Source: Clostridiaceae bacterium
GTDB taxonomy: Bacteria; Bacillota_I; Bacilli_A; Erysipelotrichales; Coprobacillaceae
NCBI GenBank assembly: GCA_902363625.1
Contig: CABJAS010000005.1
Span: 226,663-290,662 of the forward strand
Direction: 5' to 3'
DNA: 64,000 nucleotides
Shown in pieces: positions 51,103-61,005 of this stretch. Below the pieces are notes generated by a model. It searched no databases. It worked only from the letters and a program-made list of their open reading frames with translations, and had not been told where the DNA came from. A program made the position numbers and the translations under genes. Position 1 is the stretch's first letter. Every line of letters starts with the position of its first letter.

Positions 51103-52191
51103 TTAATCATAGTAATTTTCTTCCTGATAGCTGTTTTGCTCACGATAAGTCTGAATAGAAATCTTAAAGATGACTAAGAGCGGCATCGCGATCACAACTC
51201 CGATAGGACCAAATAACGTTGAACCGGTTAAGATACCAAACAATACCCAAATCGATTTGATCTCGATCTTTTTAGAATAAATCTTGGGGGTAATATAATA
51301 AGCATCCAAATTAGATAAGATAAAGATCATCAAAAGTAGCAGTAAGACTTTTGTTGTTCCTAATCCTAAAGTGGTAATAAATCCAAAAGTATTAGCGAGG
51401 ATCGGTCCAATATAAGGGAAGATCCCACTGACTCCTGAAAGCAAGCCCAAGGTAAACCAGTTAGGGTGTCCGAGAATCAAATACATCCCACCATATAAAA
51501 CTCCTTGAATACAAGAAAGAATTAAAAATGCTTTGATATAATCTATTAGTCCCACGTCGATTTTTTTAAGATAAATCGGCAGCTTTGGGGAAATAAAGTG
51601 AGATACTTTTTTAATGCGTTTGCGTACGTTGCTGTAATCTGCTAAGAAGTAAATACTTAAAACAATATAGATAATCACATTTCCTAAAATTGTCAGGGCT
51701 TGTCCGACCATGCTCAATGATGTATTTAAGATACTGTCCGGGCGAATCACCTCGTTGATCTTAGCGATCAAATAGCCGCTGTAACTGGAAATATCGATGT
51801 TGAATGAATTCATCAGAATCTTTTCTAATTCCTGAATACCATTGGTGAAGGTAGTCGTTAATTCCATGATGTTTTTATAAAGCAATGGAAGCAGGGTACC
51901 GATCATGGCAACTAAAAATAACAGAATTAAAATGATGGTAATGCCGATGGCATAGTTTCGCTTGATGCGATGTTTTTCTAAATAACTGACAAAGGGCGAG
52001 AATACATAGGCGATCGTAAATCCAACAAAGAAAGGCTCAATGATTTTTAATACCATACGAACCCAACTCATCCACACTGCTTGAGTTGCGTATAAAATAT
52101 AAATAATGATTGAGAGTCCTAAAATGTTTAGGATCGTGAACATAAAGCGCCGGCTGCTGATTTGTTGTATGAGTTTCTTCAAGTATTCCAT
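51103..52191 (-). CDS. AI-2E family (DUF20) membrane transporter, second paralog
   Basis: 362 residues from the ATG at 52191 (AGGAGGG site), discarding a 13-residue upstream extension. The same family as 27116-28318: N-terminal helices (ILNILGLSIIIYILYATQAV), FFVGFTIAYVFSPFVSYLEK, then helices after residue 145 and the closing TLFGPIGVVIAMPLLVIFKI. The two paralogs are clearly divergent in the central region, so different substrates are possible. Stand-alone gene, divergent from sufC. Confidence 0.87.
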   Translation of the reverse strand: MEYLKKLIQQISSRRFMFTILNILGLSIIIYILYATQAVWMSWVRMVLKIIEPFFVGFTIAYVFSPFVSYLEKHRIKRNYAIGITIILILLFLVAMIGTLLPLLYKNIMELTTTFTNGIQELEKILMNSFNIDISSYSGYLIAKINEVIRPDSILNTSLSMVGQALTILGNVIIYIVLSIYFLADYSNVRKRIKKVSHFISPKLPIYLKKIDVGLIDYIKAFLILSCIQGVLYGGMYLILGHPNWFTLGLLSGVSGIFPYIGPILANTFGFITTLGLGTTKVLLLLLMIFILSNLDAYYITPKIYSKKIEIKSIWVLFGILTGSTLFGPIGVVIAMPLLVIFKISIQTYREQNSYQEENYYD

Positions 52192-52543
52192 ATTAGCCCT
52201 CCTACTCATTATAAATATAACACATTTCATCGTATTTATAAGTGCTTTTCTAAATAATAAAAAATAATATTTGTGAAATTTGTTGGAATTGCTGTTTTTG
52301 ATAATAAAAGCGTTTATTTATGTCATATATAAGGTGCGTTACGCTTGAAAAATAATACGTAAAAAGGTATCCTAATAGTGCTTAAATCAGTTGATTTAAG
52401 TAGATTTTTATTAAATTTATAAGAGGAATGATAGGAATTAAATCGATAATTGAAAAAATATCACATATTCTCTTAAAAATATAATCATATTCATTGTTTT
52501 TATCTTGTTTTTCTACTAAAATAACTTAGAAAGGGGCGATACA
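52192..52543. promoter_or_regulatory. sufC upstream region with a perfect dyad
   Basis: About 350 bp without ORF. CTTAAATCA/TGATTTAAG (52381-52389 and 52392-52400) is a perfect 9 bp inverted repeat with a 2 bp spacer, 144 bp before the sufC start. It is the best operator candidate for SUF control, or a terminator (tail TAGATTTTTA). AGAAAGGGG is the sufC ribosome site. Confidence 0.45.
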
Positions 52544-53347
52544 ATGTCGACTTTAAAAATAAAAGATTTACATGTAAGTATTGGTGAAAAAGAAATATTA
52601 AAGGGGATTGATTTAGAAGTCAACACTGGAGAAATTCATGCCATCATGGGACCTAACGGTAACGGAAAATCAACGTTATTATCAGCGATCATGGGACATC
52701 CTAAATATGAAGTCACTCAAGGGAGTATCACATTAGACGGGGAAGATGTATTAAGCATGTCAGTAGATGAACGTGCACGTGCCGGTCTTTTTTTAGGGAT
52801 GCAGTATCCTCAGGAAATTCCCGGAGTTACAAATTCGGATTTTCTTAAATCAGCGATCAACTCACGTCAGGAAAAACCTATCTCATTATTTAAATTTATT
52901 CGTACCTTAGACAAAGGCATTGAAGAATTGGAAATGGATCCAAATCTTGCACATCGTTATTTAAATGAAGGGTTTTCCGGGGGAGAAAAGAAACGCAATG
53001 AAATATTACAAATGAAACTGTTAAAGCCTAAGTTTGCTTTATTGGATGAAATCGATTCAGGCTTGGATGTCGATGCACTTCGTGTCGTATCAGAAGCGAT
53101 CAATTCAATGCGCAGCGATGATTTTGGGTGTGTGATGGTTTCTCATTATGAACGTTTATTTGAATTAGTTAAACCTACCCATGTCCATGTATTGGTAGCT
53201 GGAAAGATCGTTTTAGACGGTGGCTATGAAGTGATCGGAAAAATTGATCAGGAAGGTTACGATTGGGTTAAAGAATTAGGGATTGAAATGGAAGTAGAAG
53301 AAGCAAGACGTCCGATCATTTTGGAAAACTGCGGAAAGAAAGCATAG
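52544..53347 (+). CDS. sufC: SUF system ATPase SufC
   Basis: 267 residues of ABC-ATPase type: Walker A GPNGNGKST (36-44), Q-loop in LGMQYPQEIPG, signature NEGFSGGEKKRNE near 145, Walker B KFALLDEIDSGLDVDAL and switch His in VSHYERL. Soluble, no membrane partner: SufC powers the SufBCD scaffold for Fe-S cluster assembly. The operon order sufC-D-S-U-B is the Firmicute form. Cluster demand in this organism is high (PFOR has three 4Fe-4S centres). Confidence 0.97.
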   Translation: MSTLKIKDLHVSIGEKEILKGIDLEVNTGEIHAIMGPNGNGKSTLLSAIMGHPKYEVTQGSITLDGEDVLSMSVDERARAGLFLGMQYPQEIPGVTNSDFLKSAINSRQEKPISLFKFIRTLDKGIEELEMDPNLAHRYLNEGFSGGEKKRNEILQMKLLKPKFALLDEIDSGLDVDALRVVSEAINSMRSDDFGCVMVSHYERLFELVKPTHVHVLVAGKIVLDGGYEVIGKIDQEGYDWVKELGIEMEVEEARRPIILENCGKKA

Positions 53348-53356
53348 GGAGAATGT

Positions 53357-54253
53357 ATGGAACAAGAAGTTAAATTGGAATATTCTATTTCAATCAAAGA
53401 CGATCAGATTCATTCTCAGGATTTACCGGCAGGAGTTAAAATCGATCAGACAACAATTATTTTCGAATCAAGCGAACCAATCTCAATGAATTTAAATATT
53501 GAGATTGAAAAACAGGATGTTGAAGTTCGTTATATTTTAAATCCGGGAGTTTCGGTAGAACTCATTGAAACCCGCTCAGGTGGTCATGGACATCACTTAA
53601 AGCGTCAGATTCAAGTAAAAGAAAATGCCCATTTAGCGATGCTGACTTTGGACGAAAGCGACAGCAGCATCAAGGTCAGTGATGAGGTAGAGATTGACCG
53701 ATTCGCTAACGTGGAGAGTGCTTATGCCGAATTATCACTGAGCGATGTGACGGGTAAATATGCTTATCATCTCATCGGTGAAGAAGCAAGTGCGAAAATT
53801 AAGATGGCTGCTCTTTCTAGCGGACAGTATAAAAAATCTTATGAAGTCTCTTTATTACATAGCGCAAAAGTGACTTATGGGGAAATGAATAATTATGGGG
53901 TAGTAAAAGATCAAGGGCATCTTTTCTTTGATGGTATCGGACATATCGAAAAAGGCTACAGTCAGTCGGCAACACATCAGACCAGTCGAATTATGGTTTT
54001 TGATAAGGAATGTGTAGCCAAAGCGAATCCTTATTTATTTATTGATGAATATGATGTTAAAGCGAGTCATGCGGCTGGTGTAGGGCGCATGGATGAGGAG
54101 CATCTATTCTATTTGCAGTCAAGAGGAATGACTAAAAATGATGCAATGCGTTTGATTACCTATGGATATTTGATTCCGGTAGTGGATGTTATTGATAATG
54201 AAACAGTAAAACAGGCGTTTAATGAAACACTTGAAAAAAGAATGGGTGATTAG
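53357..54253 (+). CDS. sufD: Fe-S assembly scaffold subunit SufD
   Basis: 298 residues, shorter than the usual 400-430; the N-terminal helical region is reduced. The beta-helix core is intact, with conserved segments around HLFFDGIGHIEKGYSQSATH, CVAKANPYLFIDEYDVKASHAAGVGRMDEE and YLQSRGMTKNDAMRLITYGYL shared with SufB. SufD pairs with SufB and SufC to accept sulfur and iron. It lies 9 bp after sufC and touches sufS. Confidence 0.92.
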   Translation: MEQEVKLEYSISIKDDQIHSQDLPAGVKIDQTTIIFESSEPISMNLNIEIEKQDVEVRYILNPGVSVELIETRSGGHGHHLKRQIQVKENAHLAMLTLDESDSSIKVSDEVEIDRFANVESAYAELSLSDVTGKYAYHLIGEEASAKIKMAALSSGQYKKSYEVSLLHSAKVTYGEMNNYGVVKDQGHLFFDGIGHIEKGYSQSATHQTSRIMVFDKECVAKANPYLFIDEYDVKASHAAGVGRMDEEHLFYLQSRGMTKNDAMRLITYGYLIPVVDVIDNETVKQAFNETLEKRMGD

Positions 54254-55483
54254 ATGTTTGATGTATACAAAATAAGAAAAGACTTTCCGATGCTGAATGG
54301 AAAGACTATGCAGGGGAAGCCGTTAATCTATTTAGACAGCGGAGCTACGGCTTTAAAACCTAAGAAAGTCATTGATGCGGTATGTGAGTATCTTTCCGAT
54401 TATTCGGGAAACTGTCATCGTGGGGATTATGATTTAAGCTATGAGGTAGACGTTGCTTTTGAAGGGGCAAGAAAAAAGCTTGCGAATTTTATCAATGCCG
54501 GCGATCAAAATGAAATTGTCTTTACCTCAGGAGCATCGGAATCTTTAAATCTAGTAGCGTTTGGGTATGTTTATCCCCGCATCAAAAAAGATGAAGAAAT
54601 TTTAGTGACTGTGGCAGAACATGCTTCTAATCTTTTACCATGGTTTGAGATTGAAAAAGCAACGGGAGCTAAAGTGAAATATATTGAATTGAACGAAGAG
54701 GGGAAAATCACGCTTGAAAACGTGAAAAAAGCAATTACTCCGATGACACGTATCATTTCGATTGCTCAAATTACCAACGTATTGGGGTTTGAAGCGCCAA
54801 TTAAAGAAATTACTGCGTTGGCTCATACTAAAGGAATTAAAGTCGTTGTCGATGGCGCACAAAGTGTTCCCCATATGCCGGTAGATGTCACAGATTTAGA
54901 TGTTGATTTCTTGGCTTTTTCCGGGCATAAAATGTGTGGTCCAACAGGAATAGGCGTTCTTTATGGAAAATACGATCTATTACAGAAAACCAATCCGATT
55001 CGTTTCGGTGGCGGTTCAAATGCCCGTTTTAATAGCTGTGGGATTGTCAGCTTAAAGAATGCACCGGCTAAATTTGAAGCGGGTACGCCAAACATTGAAG
55101 GGGCGATTGGCTTAGGAGCGGCAGTTGATTATTTGAGTGCGATTGGCATGCGAAATATCCATCAGTATGAATTGGAGCTGCGTCATTATGCGATCGAAAA
55201 GCTGTCACAGTTAGATAATTTAGATATCTATAATAAGGATGGGGCAGGACCGATTGCCTTTAATATAAAAGGTGTCTTTTCACAAGATGGAGCCTCTTTG
55301 CTTAACAGCAAGGGCATTGCAGTTCGTTCTGGACAGCACTGTGCTAAGATTTTGGATGAATACTTAAAAGTAAGTCAGACACTGCGTGTTTCTCTTTATT
55401 TCTATAATACGAAAGAGGAGATTGATCAATTAGTAGAAGCCTGCAAGAAAGGGGATGACTTCTTAGATGCGTTCTTTAGATGA
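54254..55483 (+). CDS. sufS: Cysteine desulfurase SufS
   Basis: 409 residues, class V aminotransferase fold with PLP. The PLP-binding lysine lies in FSGHKMCGPTGIG, the catalytic cysteine in RSGQHCAKI. N-terminal FPMLNGKTMQGKPLIYLDSG and TSGASESLNLVA, AEHASNLLPWFEI (His) and VDGAQSVPHMPVDV are conserved. It takes sulfur from cysteine and passes it to SufU. ATG 54254 directly follows the sufD stop; the sufU gene overlaps its end by 17 bp. Confidence 0.96.
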   Translation: MFDVYKIRKDFPMLNGKTMQGKPLIYLDSGATALKPKKVIDAVCEYLSDYSGNCHRGDYDLSYEVDVAFEGARKKLANFINAGDQNEIVFTSGASESLNLVAFGYVYPRIKKDEEILVTVAEHASNLLPWFEIEKATGAKVKYIELNEEGKITLENVKKAITPMTRIISIAQITNVLGFEAPIKEITALAHTKGIKVVVDGAQSVPHMPVDVTDLDVDFLAFSGHKMCGPTGIGVLYGKYDLLQKTNPIRFGGGSNARFNSCGIVSLKNAPAKFEAGTPNIEGAIGLGAAVDYLSAIGMRNIHQYELELRHYAIEKLSQLDNLDIYNKDGAGPIAFNIKGVFSQDGASLLNSKGIAVRSGQHCAKILDEYLKVSQTLRVSLYFYNTKEEIDQLVEACKKGDDFLDAFFR

Positions 55484-55904
55484 TCCAATGCTGCTTAGAG
55501 AAATTATCATGGACCATTACGAATATCCACGTAACCATGAATTGACTGATGAAGCAGGATATAAGAGAGTGAATATGGATAGTGAAACCTGTATCGATAA
55601 TATCGATGTTCAGGCGAAGATAGAAAATGGAATCATAGAAGATATTCGCTTTGACGGTGAAGCCTGTGCGATTTGTACAGCTTCTACTTCAATCATGAGC
55701 GAGCTGTTAGCGGGAAAAAATTTAAAAGATGCCCGTTATATCATTGAACAGTATATGAATATGATTTATGAAAAAGATTACGATGAAGAGGTTTTAGAGG
55801 AAGCGATTGCTTTCAAAAACACACATAAACAAGCCAACCGTATTAAATGTGCAACATTAGGATGGAATGGGCTTATTAAATTGATAGAAGAAAGTGAGGA
55901 ATAA
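55467..55904 (+). CDS. sufU: Sulfur-transfer protein SufU
   Basis: 145 residues, IscU-like fold. Three conserved cysteines ([20 protein letters not shown] and [11 protein letters not shown]) plus an Asp form the zinc site through which SufU accepts persulfide from SufS. The extra stretch [20 protein letters not shown] between the second and third Cys is the Gram-positive SufU insertion. Translation starts inside the end of sufS, so the two are coupled. Confidence 0.95.
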   Translation: MRSLDDPMLLREIIMDHYEYPRNHELTDEAGYKRVNMDSETCIDNIDVQAKIENGIIEDIRFDGEACAICTASTSIMSELLAGKNLKDARYIIEQYMNMIYEKDYDEEVLEEAIAFKNTHKQANRIKCATLGWNGLIKLIEESEE

Positions 55905-55906
55905 GC

Positions 55907-57310
55907 ATGGCAATAGAAGATCTTGATATTCCTACAAACAATGCAGAGTATGATTTTAAAGATGAAGATGTTTCGGTTTTTAAAACACCCAAAGGGTTGA
56001 ATGAAGAGATAGTGAGAGAAATATCTAAAATTAAAAATGAACCTGAATGGATGTTAGAATATCGCTTAAAGTCATTAAAATGCTTTTTAGAAAAGCCAAT
56101 GCCAACTTGGGGCGTAGATTTAAGCAAGATGAATTTTGATGAATACATCTATTACAATCGTCCAAGTGACAACTTAACGGATAAATGGGAAGAAGTTCCG
56201 GAAACGATTAAGAATACCTTTAATAAATTAGGGATTCCCGAAGCAGAACAGCATTTCTTAGCCGGTGCTTCGGCGCAATATGAATCTGAAGTCGTCTATC
56301 ATAATATGTTAGAGGAGGTCAGAGAAAAAGGTGTTATTTTCTTAGATATTGACAGCGGATTAAGAGAATATCCGGAAATCTTTAAGAAATATTTTGATAC
56401 TGTCATTCCTTATGGCGATAATAAGTTTTCAGCTTTGAATGGAGCGGTATGGTCAGGCGGATCATTCATCTATGTTCCTCCGGGAGTAACTTTAGAAAAA
56501 CCGCTTCAGTCTTATTTCAGAATTAATTCTGAAAGAATGGCACAGTTTGAAAGAACACTGATTATTGTTGATAAAGGATCGGATATTCATTATGTTGAAG
56601 GGTGTACAGCGCCGTCTTATTCAAAAGATTCACTGCATGCCGGAGTAGTGGAAATCGTTGTGCTGGAAGGAGCGAAATGCCGCTATACAACGATTCAGAA
56701 CTGGTCGAAGAATATTTACAACTTAGTAACACAGCGTGCTAAAGTATATAAAAACGGCTCTATGGAATGGGTGGATGGAAACATTGGATCTTTAGTCACA
56801 ATGAAATATCCAACATGTATTTTAGCGGAAGAAGGTGCTAAAGGAACATGTATTACCATTGCGGTAGCCGAAGATTGTCAGATTTTGGATTCAGGATCAA
56901 AGATGATTCATCTGGCACCGCACACATCTAGTCAGATTATCTCTAAATCGATTTCGAGAACAGGCGGGAAAGTGAATTATCGTGGCTTGGTGCATCATGG
57001 AAAGAATGCTTATGACGCAAAAAGTAAAGTAGAATGCGACACTTTGATTTTAGATGAGCAGTCAACAAGTGATACAGTACCGATCAATGCTATGATGAAT
57101 AACGATTCGATTATTGAGCATGAAGCAACTGTATCAAAAGTATCAGAGGATCAGTTATTTTATTTGATGAGCCGTGGTTTGAGTAAAGCACAGGCAACGG
57201 AAATGATTGTCATGGGCTTCATTGAACCGTTCAGCCGTGAATTACCAATGGAATATGCAGTTGAACTTAACCAGTTAATTAAATTGGATATGGAAGGCAG
57301 CGTTGGATAA
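55907..57310 (+). CDS. sufB: Fe-S assembly scaffold subunit SufB
   Basis: 467 residues, the standard SufB length. Conserved segments: [91 protein letters not shown] and [20 protein letters not shown]. SufB is the main cluster scaffold with SufC and SufD. It lies 2 bp after sufU and overlaps the next gene by 8 bp. Confidence 0.97.
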   Translation: MAIEDLDIPTNNAEYDFKDEDVSVFKTPKGLNEEIVREISKIKNEPEWMLEYRLKSLKCFLEKPMPTWGVDLSKMNFDEYIYYNRPSDNLTDKWEEVPETIKNTFNKLGIPEAEQHFLAGASAQYESEVVYHNMLEEVREKGVIFLDIDSGLREYPEIFKKYFDTVIPYGDNKFSALNGAVWSGGSFIYVPPGVTLEKPLQSYFRINSERMAQFERTLIIVDKGSDIHYVEGCTAPSYSKDSLHAGVVEIVVLEGAKCRYTTIQNWSKNIYNLVTQRAKVYKNGSMEWVDGNIGSLVTMKYPTCILAEEGAKGTCITIAVAEDCQILDSGSKMIHLAPHTSSQIISKSISRTGGKVNYRGLVHHGKNAYDAKSKVECDTLILDEQSTSDTVPINAMMNNDSIIEHEATVSKVSEDQLFYLMSRGLSKAQATEMIVMGFIEPFSRELPMEYAVELNQLIKLDMEGSVG

Positions 57311-57839
57311 AAGGACAATTCGTCAAGCAATGATCAAACAGCGCTTGGCACTTAATGAGGAAGAATATCAGTCATACTCTTTGAAAATTATAGAGTCATT
57401 GCTGACTTCTTCCTTTTTTAATAAGGAAAAACCATTGGGAATCTATATGACCATCCGTCATGAAGTCGATACGCTTCGTCTAATTTGCAGTCTGCTGGAA
57501 ATGGGCATTCGTGTAGCCTTGCCTAAAGTAGAGCAGGATGGTATGCGCTTTTATTATATTGATCGTTTGGATCAGCTGAGCTTAGGAGCTTTTGGAGTTA
57601 TGGAGCCGCCAAGTGATGATTTAGCGGAGGACCTTTCAACCTTGATTGTTCCTTTGGTTGCTTTTAATGAAAAGAAGGAACGAATCGGCTATGGCAAGGG
57701 CTACTATGATCGCTATATTGAACAATATCACCCGCAAACGATTGGGATTGCCTTTGAATTTCAAAAGCAGGAATTTGTCGGGGAAACGCATGATCAGCCA
57801 TTAGATTATATCATTACTGAAAAACGAATTTATAAGTAA
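57303..57839 (+). CDS. 5-formyltetrahydrofolate cyclo-ligase
   Basis: 178 residues from a TTG start at 57303 (GGAAGG site within sufB). Typical family parts: the N-terminal [46 protein letters not shown] and the ATP/Mg loop [13 protein letters not shown] near the C-terminus. It converts 5-formyl-THF to 5,10-methenyl-THF with ATP. Overlap with sufB puts it in the suf transcript, as in several Firmicutes. A terminator directly follows the stop. Confidence 0.92.
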   Translation: MDKRTIRQAMIKQRLALNEEEYQSYSLKIIESLLTSSFFNKEKPLGIYMTIRHEVDTLRLICSLLEMGIRVALPKVEQDGMRFYYIDRLDQLSLGAFGVMEPPSDDLAEDLSTLIVPLVAFNEKKERIGYGKGYYDRYIEQYHPQTIGIAFEFQKQEFVGETHDQPLDYIITEKRIYK

Positions 57840-57866
57840 GCGGTGGGTGGGATTCCATCGCTTTTT
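57840..57866 (+). terminator. Terminator after the suf operon
   Basis: GCGGTGG (57840-57846) pairs with CCATCGC (57855-57861, one G-U), then TTTTT. Confidence 0.75.
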
Positions 57867-57918
57867 CTTGCTTAATTGGGTAACTTTCTTTATAATGAAT
57901 GAGAAGAAAGGAAAATTT

Positions 57919-59328
57919 ATGGGAAAAGATAAACAATTAATAAAAAATACCCTCATACTCGCAATTGGGATGGTGTTGCCAAAAATTTTCACTGTTCTTA
58001 CAATCCCAATTTACAGTTCTTACTTAAATGTTGAAGAGTTTGGTGGGGTAGATTATGTAACGACAATCATTTTAGGATTAGTCGTTCCGGTATTAACTTT
58101 ACAATTAGAAAATGGTGTCTTCCGCTATCTGATCGATGCGAAGAATGAAGAACAGAAAAAACGCTATATTTCAACGGGTTATTTTCTTGTCTTGCTTTTA
58201 TCTTTGATCGCGATGGTTGTCATGTATTTTATTCCGATCAGTGGATTAAATACACCGATGTTAAGAATCGTTCTTTCTGTTTATGTCGGGATTGAAACCC
58301 TGATTTTATTTTTTAGGAATGTGGTACGTGGTTTAGGAAAGAATGCTCAATATGCGTTAAACAGTATTATCTCAGTCGTTGTCAACTTTATCATGATGGT
58401 CATTACGATGATGGTATTAAAAGCAGGGGTTAATGGGTATATGCTTTCTTTGCTGATACCGGATATTGTCGCTTTAGCTTATCTGATTTGGCATGAAAAA
58501 CTGCATCGTTATATTCGTTTGCGTTATTTTGATCAAGAGTATCTTGGAAAACTGCTGCGTTATTCTCTGCCGCTGATTCCGAATGCGATCTCTTGGTTTG
58601 TGATTAATTTTTCCGATAAAGTCATTATTATAGCGATATTAGGTCAAGCTGCGCAGGGAATCTATGCAACAGCATATAAAATACCGAATATGTTTAATAT
58701 GTTTTATCAGGCATTTAACTTGGCATGGACAGAGTCTGCTTCAAGAAATGCCAATAAAAGCGGATTAGAAAAATACTATTCGCGGATGTTCGCTCAGCTA
58801 TTTAAGCTGCTGTCAGGGGGACTTCTGCTTTTGATTGCTTTTTCTCCGTTTGTGTTTAAGGTGCTAGTCAGAGGTGCTTCTTATTTTGAAGCGATCAACT
58901 ATATGCCACTGCTAATCGTTTCTACTTACTTATCTTGCATAGCGGCTTTCTATGGCAGTGTCTATGTCGTATGTAAGGAATCGAAAAAAGCGGGGGTTAC
59001 CTCTTTTATTGCGGCAGTTGTCAATCTGGTTGTCCATTTTGCTTTAATTACTTGGCTGGGACTTCATGCTGCGGTTATTTCTACATTTGTATCATTCTTA
59101 GTGCTGACACTGTATCGTGCTTACGACATCAATAAGCATTATTATAAAATCAAATATAATTATCGTCTGATCGTTTTGGTGATGATTATAACGATTTTGC
59201 TGGTGTGTTTATATTATGTAGATAATCTTTATGTTATGCTTTTAAGTATGCTATTGTCTGTTGTGGTGGCATGGTTTATTAATCAGAAATTAATTAATCA
59301 AATTTTAAGGAAACTAATACATCGATAA
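57919..59328 (+). CDS. Polysaccharide/oligosaccharide flippase (MOP superfamily)
   Basis: 469 residues from ATG 57919 (AGAAAGG site), rejecting a 24-residue upstream extension. About 12-14 hydrophobic helices, with PIYSSYLNVEEFGGVDYVTT and SLPLIPNAISWFVINFSDKV, the latter typical of Wzx-like flippases. It would move lipid-linked sugars across the membrane; no capsule or teichoic acid genes stand next to it in the window. A terminator overlaps the 3' end. Relatives of the SpoVB type exist in sporulating bacteria, but this gene is of the O-unit flippase type. Confidence 0.85.
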   Translation: MGKDKQLIKNTLILAIGMVLPKIFTVLTIPIYSSYLNVEEFGGVDYVTTIILGLVVPVLTLQLENGVFRYLIDAKNEEQKKRYISTGYFLVLLLSLIAMVVMYFIPISGLNTPMLRIVLSVYVGIETLILFFRNVVRGLGKNAQYALNSIISVVVNFIMMVITMMVLKAGVNGYMLSLLIPDIVALAYLIWHEKLHRYIRLRYFDQEYLGKLLRYSLPLIPNAISWFVINFSDKVIIIAILGQAAQGIYATAYKIPNMFNMFYQAFNLAWTESASRNANKSGLEKYYSRMFAQLFKLLSGGLLLLIAFSPFVFKVLVRGASYFEAINYMPLLIVSTYLSCIAAFYGSVYVVCKESKKAGVTSFIAAVVNLVVHFALITWLGLHAAVISTFVSFLVLTLYRAYDINKHYYKIKYNYRLIVLVMIITILLVCLYYVDNLYVMLLSMLLSVVVAWFINQKLINQILRKLIHR

Positions 59329-59350
59329 ATTGTATTAGTTTTTTATTTTA
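59312..59350 (+). terminator. Terminator overlapping the end of the flippase gene
   Basis: AACTAATACA (59312-59321) pairs with TGTATTAGTT (59331-59340), followed by TTTTATTTT. Confidence 0.85.
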
Positions 59351-59353
59351 CAT

Positions 59354-59362
59354 CATATACTT
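59354..59362 (+). promoter_or_regulatory. Candidate sporulation -10 element before yunB
   Basis: CATATACTT 15 bp before the yunB start resembles the CATANNNT of sigma-E/sigma-K promoters. In Bacillus yunB is sigma-E dependent. The -35 is not evident. Confidence 0.35.
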
Positions 59363-59376
59363 TAAAGGGAGGTCAT

Positions 59377-60090
59377 ATGAAAATAAAATTACTGATTGTT
59401 GTTATTATTATCAGTTTATTTGGCTATTATCTCTATGGGCAATACCTGCAAATGATTCCTAAGGCAAAGGACTACGGAAAAATGGAAGTTGAGAAATTTG
59501 TCAATGTTGTTGTTAATCATGCTACCTTAAGTTATAAAGATGTTGATGAGGAAGGCTTGATTATTGTTGGGCGTAATGAATCGGGAGATATTAGCAGTGT
59601 TGATTTTAACTTGGCAGGGGTAAACGAGATTGCCAATGAGCTTGTTTATCATATTGAAACAGATTTAAATTATATTATGCGTGGTACTTATGAGGATGAT
59701 GGAGAGGATACATACAGTAGGATCATTAAAGAAGTAAGCGAGAATAAAGGGATAGTTTCTTATATTCCGGTAGCGAGCTTAATGGATGTTCCGATTCTTT
59801 CTTATCTCAATGTCAAAGTGCCATTAAAATATGAAATGATCTCTAATGTAAAATCAGAAGTGAAAACGGATGTGAAAAACTATGGAATCAACCACGTTGT
59901 AGTGAAGATCGTCATTGAAATCAGTGTCCAGCAAAATGTGGTATCTCCTTTTTTTAGTGAACCATGTATTTTTACTTATCAGTATCCTTTGGTAGTAAAG
60001 CTGGTCAATGGATTGGTTCCGGGTTATTACAGTGTTTATCAAAATCCCAATCAGAATCAGGGACAATACCAAAATAATATTTTGAATTAG
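59377..60090 (+). CDS. yunB: YunB-like sporulation protein
   Basis: 237 residues. One N-terminal membrane anchor (KLLIVVIIISLFGYYLYG), then a soluble domain. The conserved YunB region is VPILSYLNVKVPLKYEMISN, VKSEVKTDVKNYGINHVVVK and the end PLVVKLVNGLVPGYY. YunB is required for proper spore formation in Bacillus, made in the mother cell. The C-terminal NQNQGQYQ-rich tail is variable. GGGAGG before ATG; the next gene follows after 7 bp. Confidence 0.78.
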   Translation: MKIKLLIVVIIISLFGYYLYGQYLQMIPKAKDYGKMEVEKFVNVVVNHATLSYKDVDEEGLIIVGRNESGDISSVDFNLAGVNEIANELVYHIETDLNYIMRGTYEDDGEDTYSRIIKEVSENKGIVSYIPVASLMDVPILSYLNVKVPLKYEMISNVKSEVKTDVKNYGINHVVVKIVIEISVQQNVVSPFFSEPCIFTYQYPLVVKLVNGLVPGYYSVYQNPNQNQGQYQNNILN

Positions 60091-60097
60091 GAGGACT

Positions 60098-60952
60098 ATG
60101 AAAAATTTAATCTATGATTTTTATGGAATCTATGTAGAATATATTAATGGAAATTATTTTGAATATGAGAATATGCATTATTTCTGCTTGGAATGCAAGT
60201 TAGAGGAAGCGGCTTTTATCAAGCAGTATCAAGTGTATGAACAAAGTTTTTTTAATACCGGCGGTACCCATCATCTGTATTTAGTGAAAAATCGCTATCA
60301 GCACTATATCTCTTCAAATAGGATCTTGCTTTGTTCAAGGGATAAAGAAGTGTATTTGACAGAACTAATCCAGCAAAGCCTATTTCCTATTGAAACAGGA
60401 CGCTATGAAGAGATTATCAATAAGTGGATTAAAGAGATGGACCTTGTTGAAAACCGTGTTCTACCGGCAATTATGGGGCAATCTCATCAGTTTGAGTATC
60501 TTTATGCTCTCACTATTTATTATTTAGGAATGGCAGAAAGTGCATTGGCTTATTTGCAGGACTGCTTTAATAAAACAATGACCTTTCAAAAGTCATTATC
60601 TCTGCATGCCAGACAGCTGGACACCTATTTAGATTGGCTGAATCCCTTTTGTTATAGAACCGATCATTATCTGAACTTTTTAGTGAGAATGTACAGTCGT
60701 TCTTATTTAACGATCGATCAGGTCAAGGAATATACAATTTCATTTCAGCCATCTGATCTGATTTATATGTACAGTGCCATGTTGTATCCGGAAGATTTCT
60801 TTAGTGATATTCTTTTATATGTTCAGGATCAAATTGATGAAAAGGCGTTTGTTAAATATTATCAACATATTGAAATCAATGAAAAAAGACTGAAGGATTT
60901 TTATACCTTTATTGCCGAACCCACTCAATTAAGACCGTTAGAATGGCTTTAA
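60098..60952 (+). CDS. Possible YutH/CotS-like spore coat-associated protein
   Basis: 284 residues, soluble, no signal peptide. The C-terminal half (WLNPFCYRTDHYLNFLVRMY, SDLIYMYSAMLYPEDFF) resembles the helical lobe of CotS/YutH-type kinase-fold spore coat proteins, which also end in a LYPxxFF-like stretch. Catalytic kinase residues (HxD, DFG) are not seen. It follows yunB after 7 bp with TAGGAGG, which favours a spore role. The family assignment is tentative. Confidence 0.45.
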   Translation: MKNLIYDFYGIYVEYINGNYFEYENMHYFCLECKLEEAAFIKQYQVYEQSFFNTGGTHHLYLVKNRYQHYISSNRILLCSRDKEVYLTELIQQSLFPIETGRYEEIINKWIKEMDLVENRVLPAIMGQSHQFEYLYALTIYYLGMAESALAYLQDCFNKTMTFQKSLSLHARQLDTYLDWLNPFCYRTDHYLNFLVRMYSRSYLTIDQVKEYTISFQPSDLIYMYSAMLYPEDFFSDILLYVQDQIDEKAFVKYYQHIEINEKRLKDFYTFIAEPTQLRPLEWL

Positions 60953-60955
60953 TGC

Positions 60956-60984
60956 TTAACAACATCCCTAATTTATGCTATGAT
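60956..60984 (+). promoter_or_regulatory. Sigma-A promoter for the methyltransferase gene
   Basis: TTAACA (60956-60961) and TATGAT (60979-60984) with 17 bp between; it lies in the 53 bp gap, 21 bp before the ATG. Confidence 0.72.
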
Positions 60985-61005
60985 TACAAAGAAAGTAGGG
61001 ATGTC

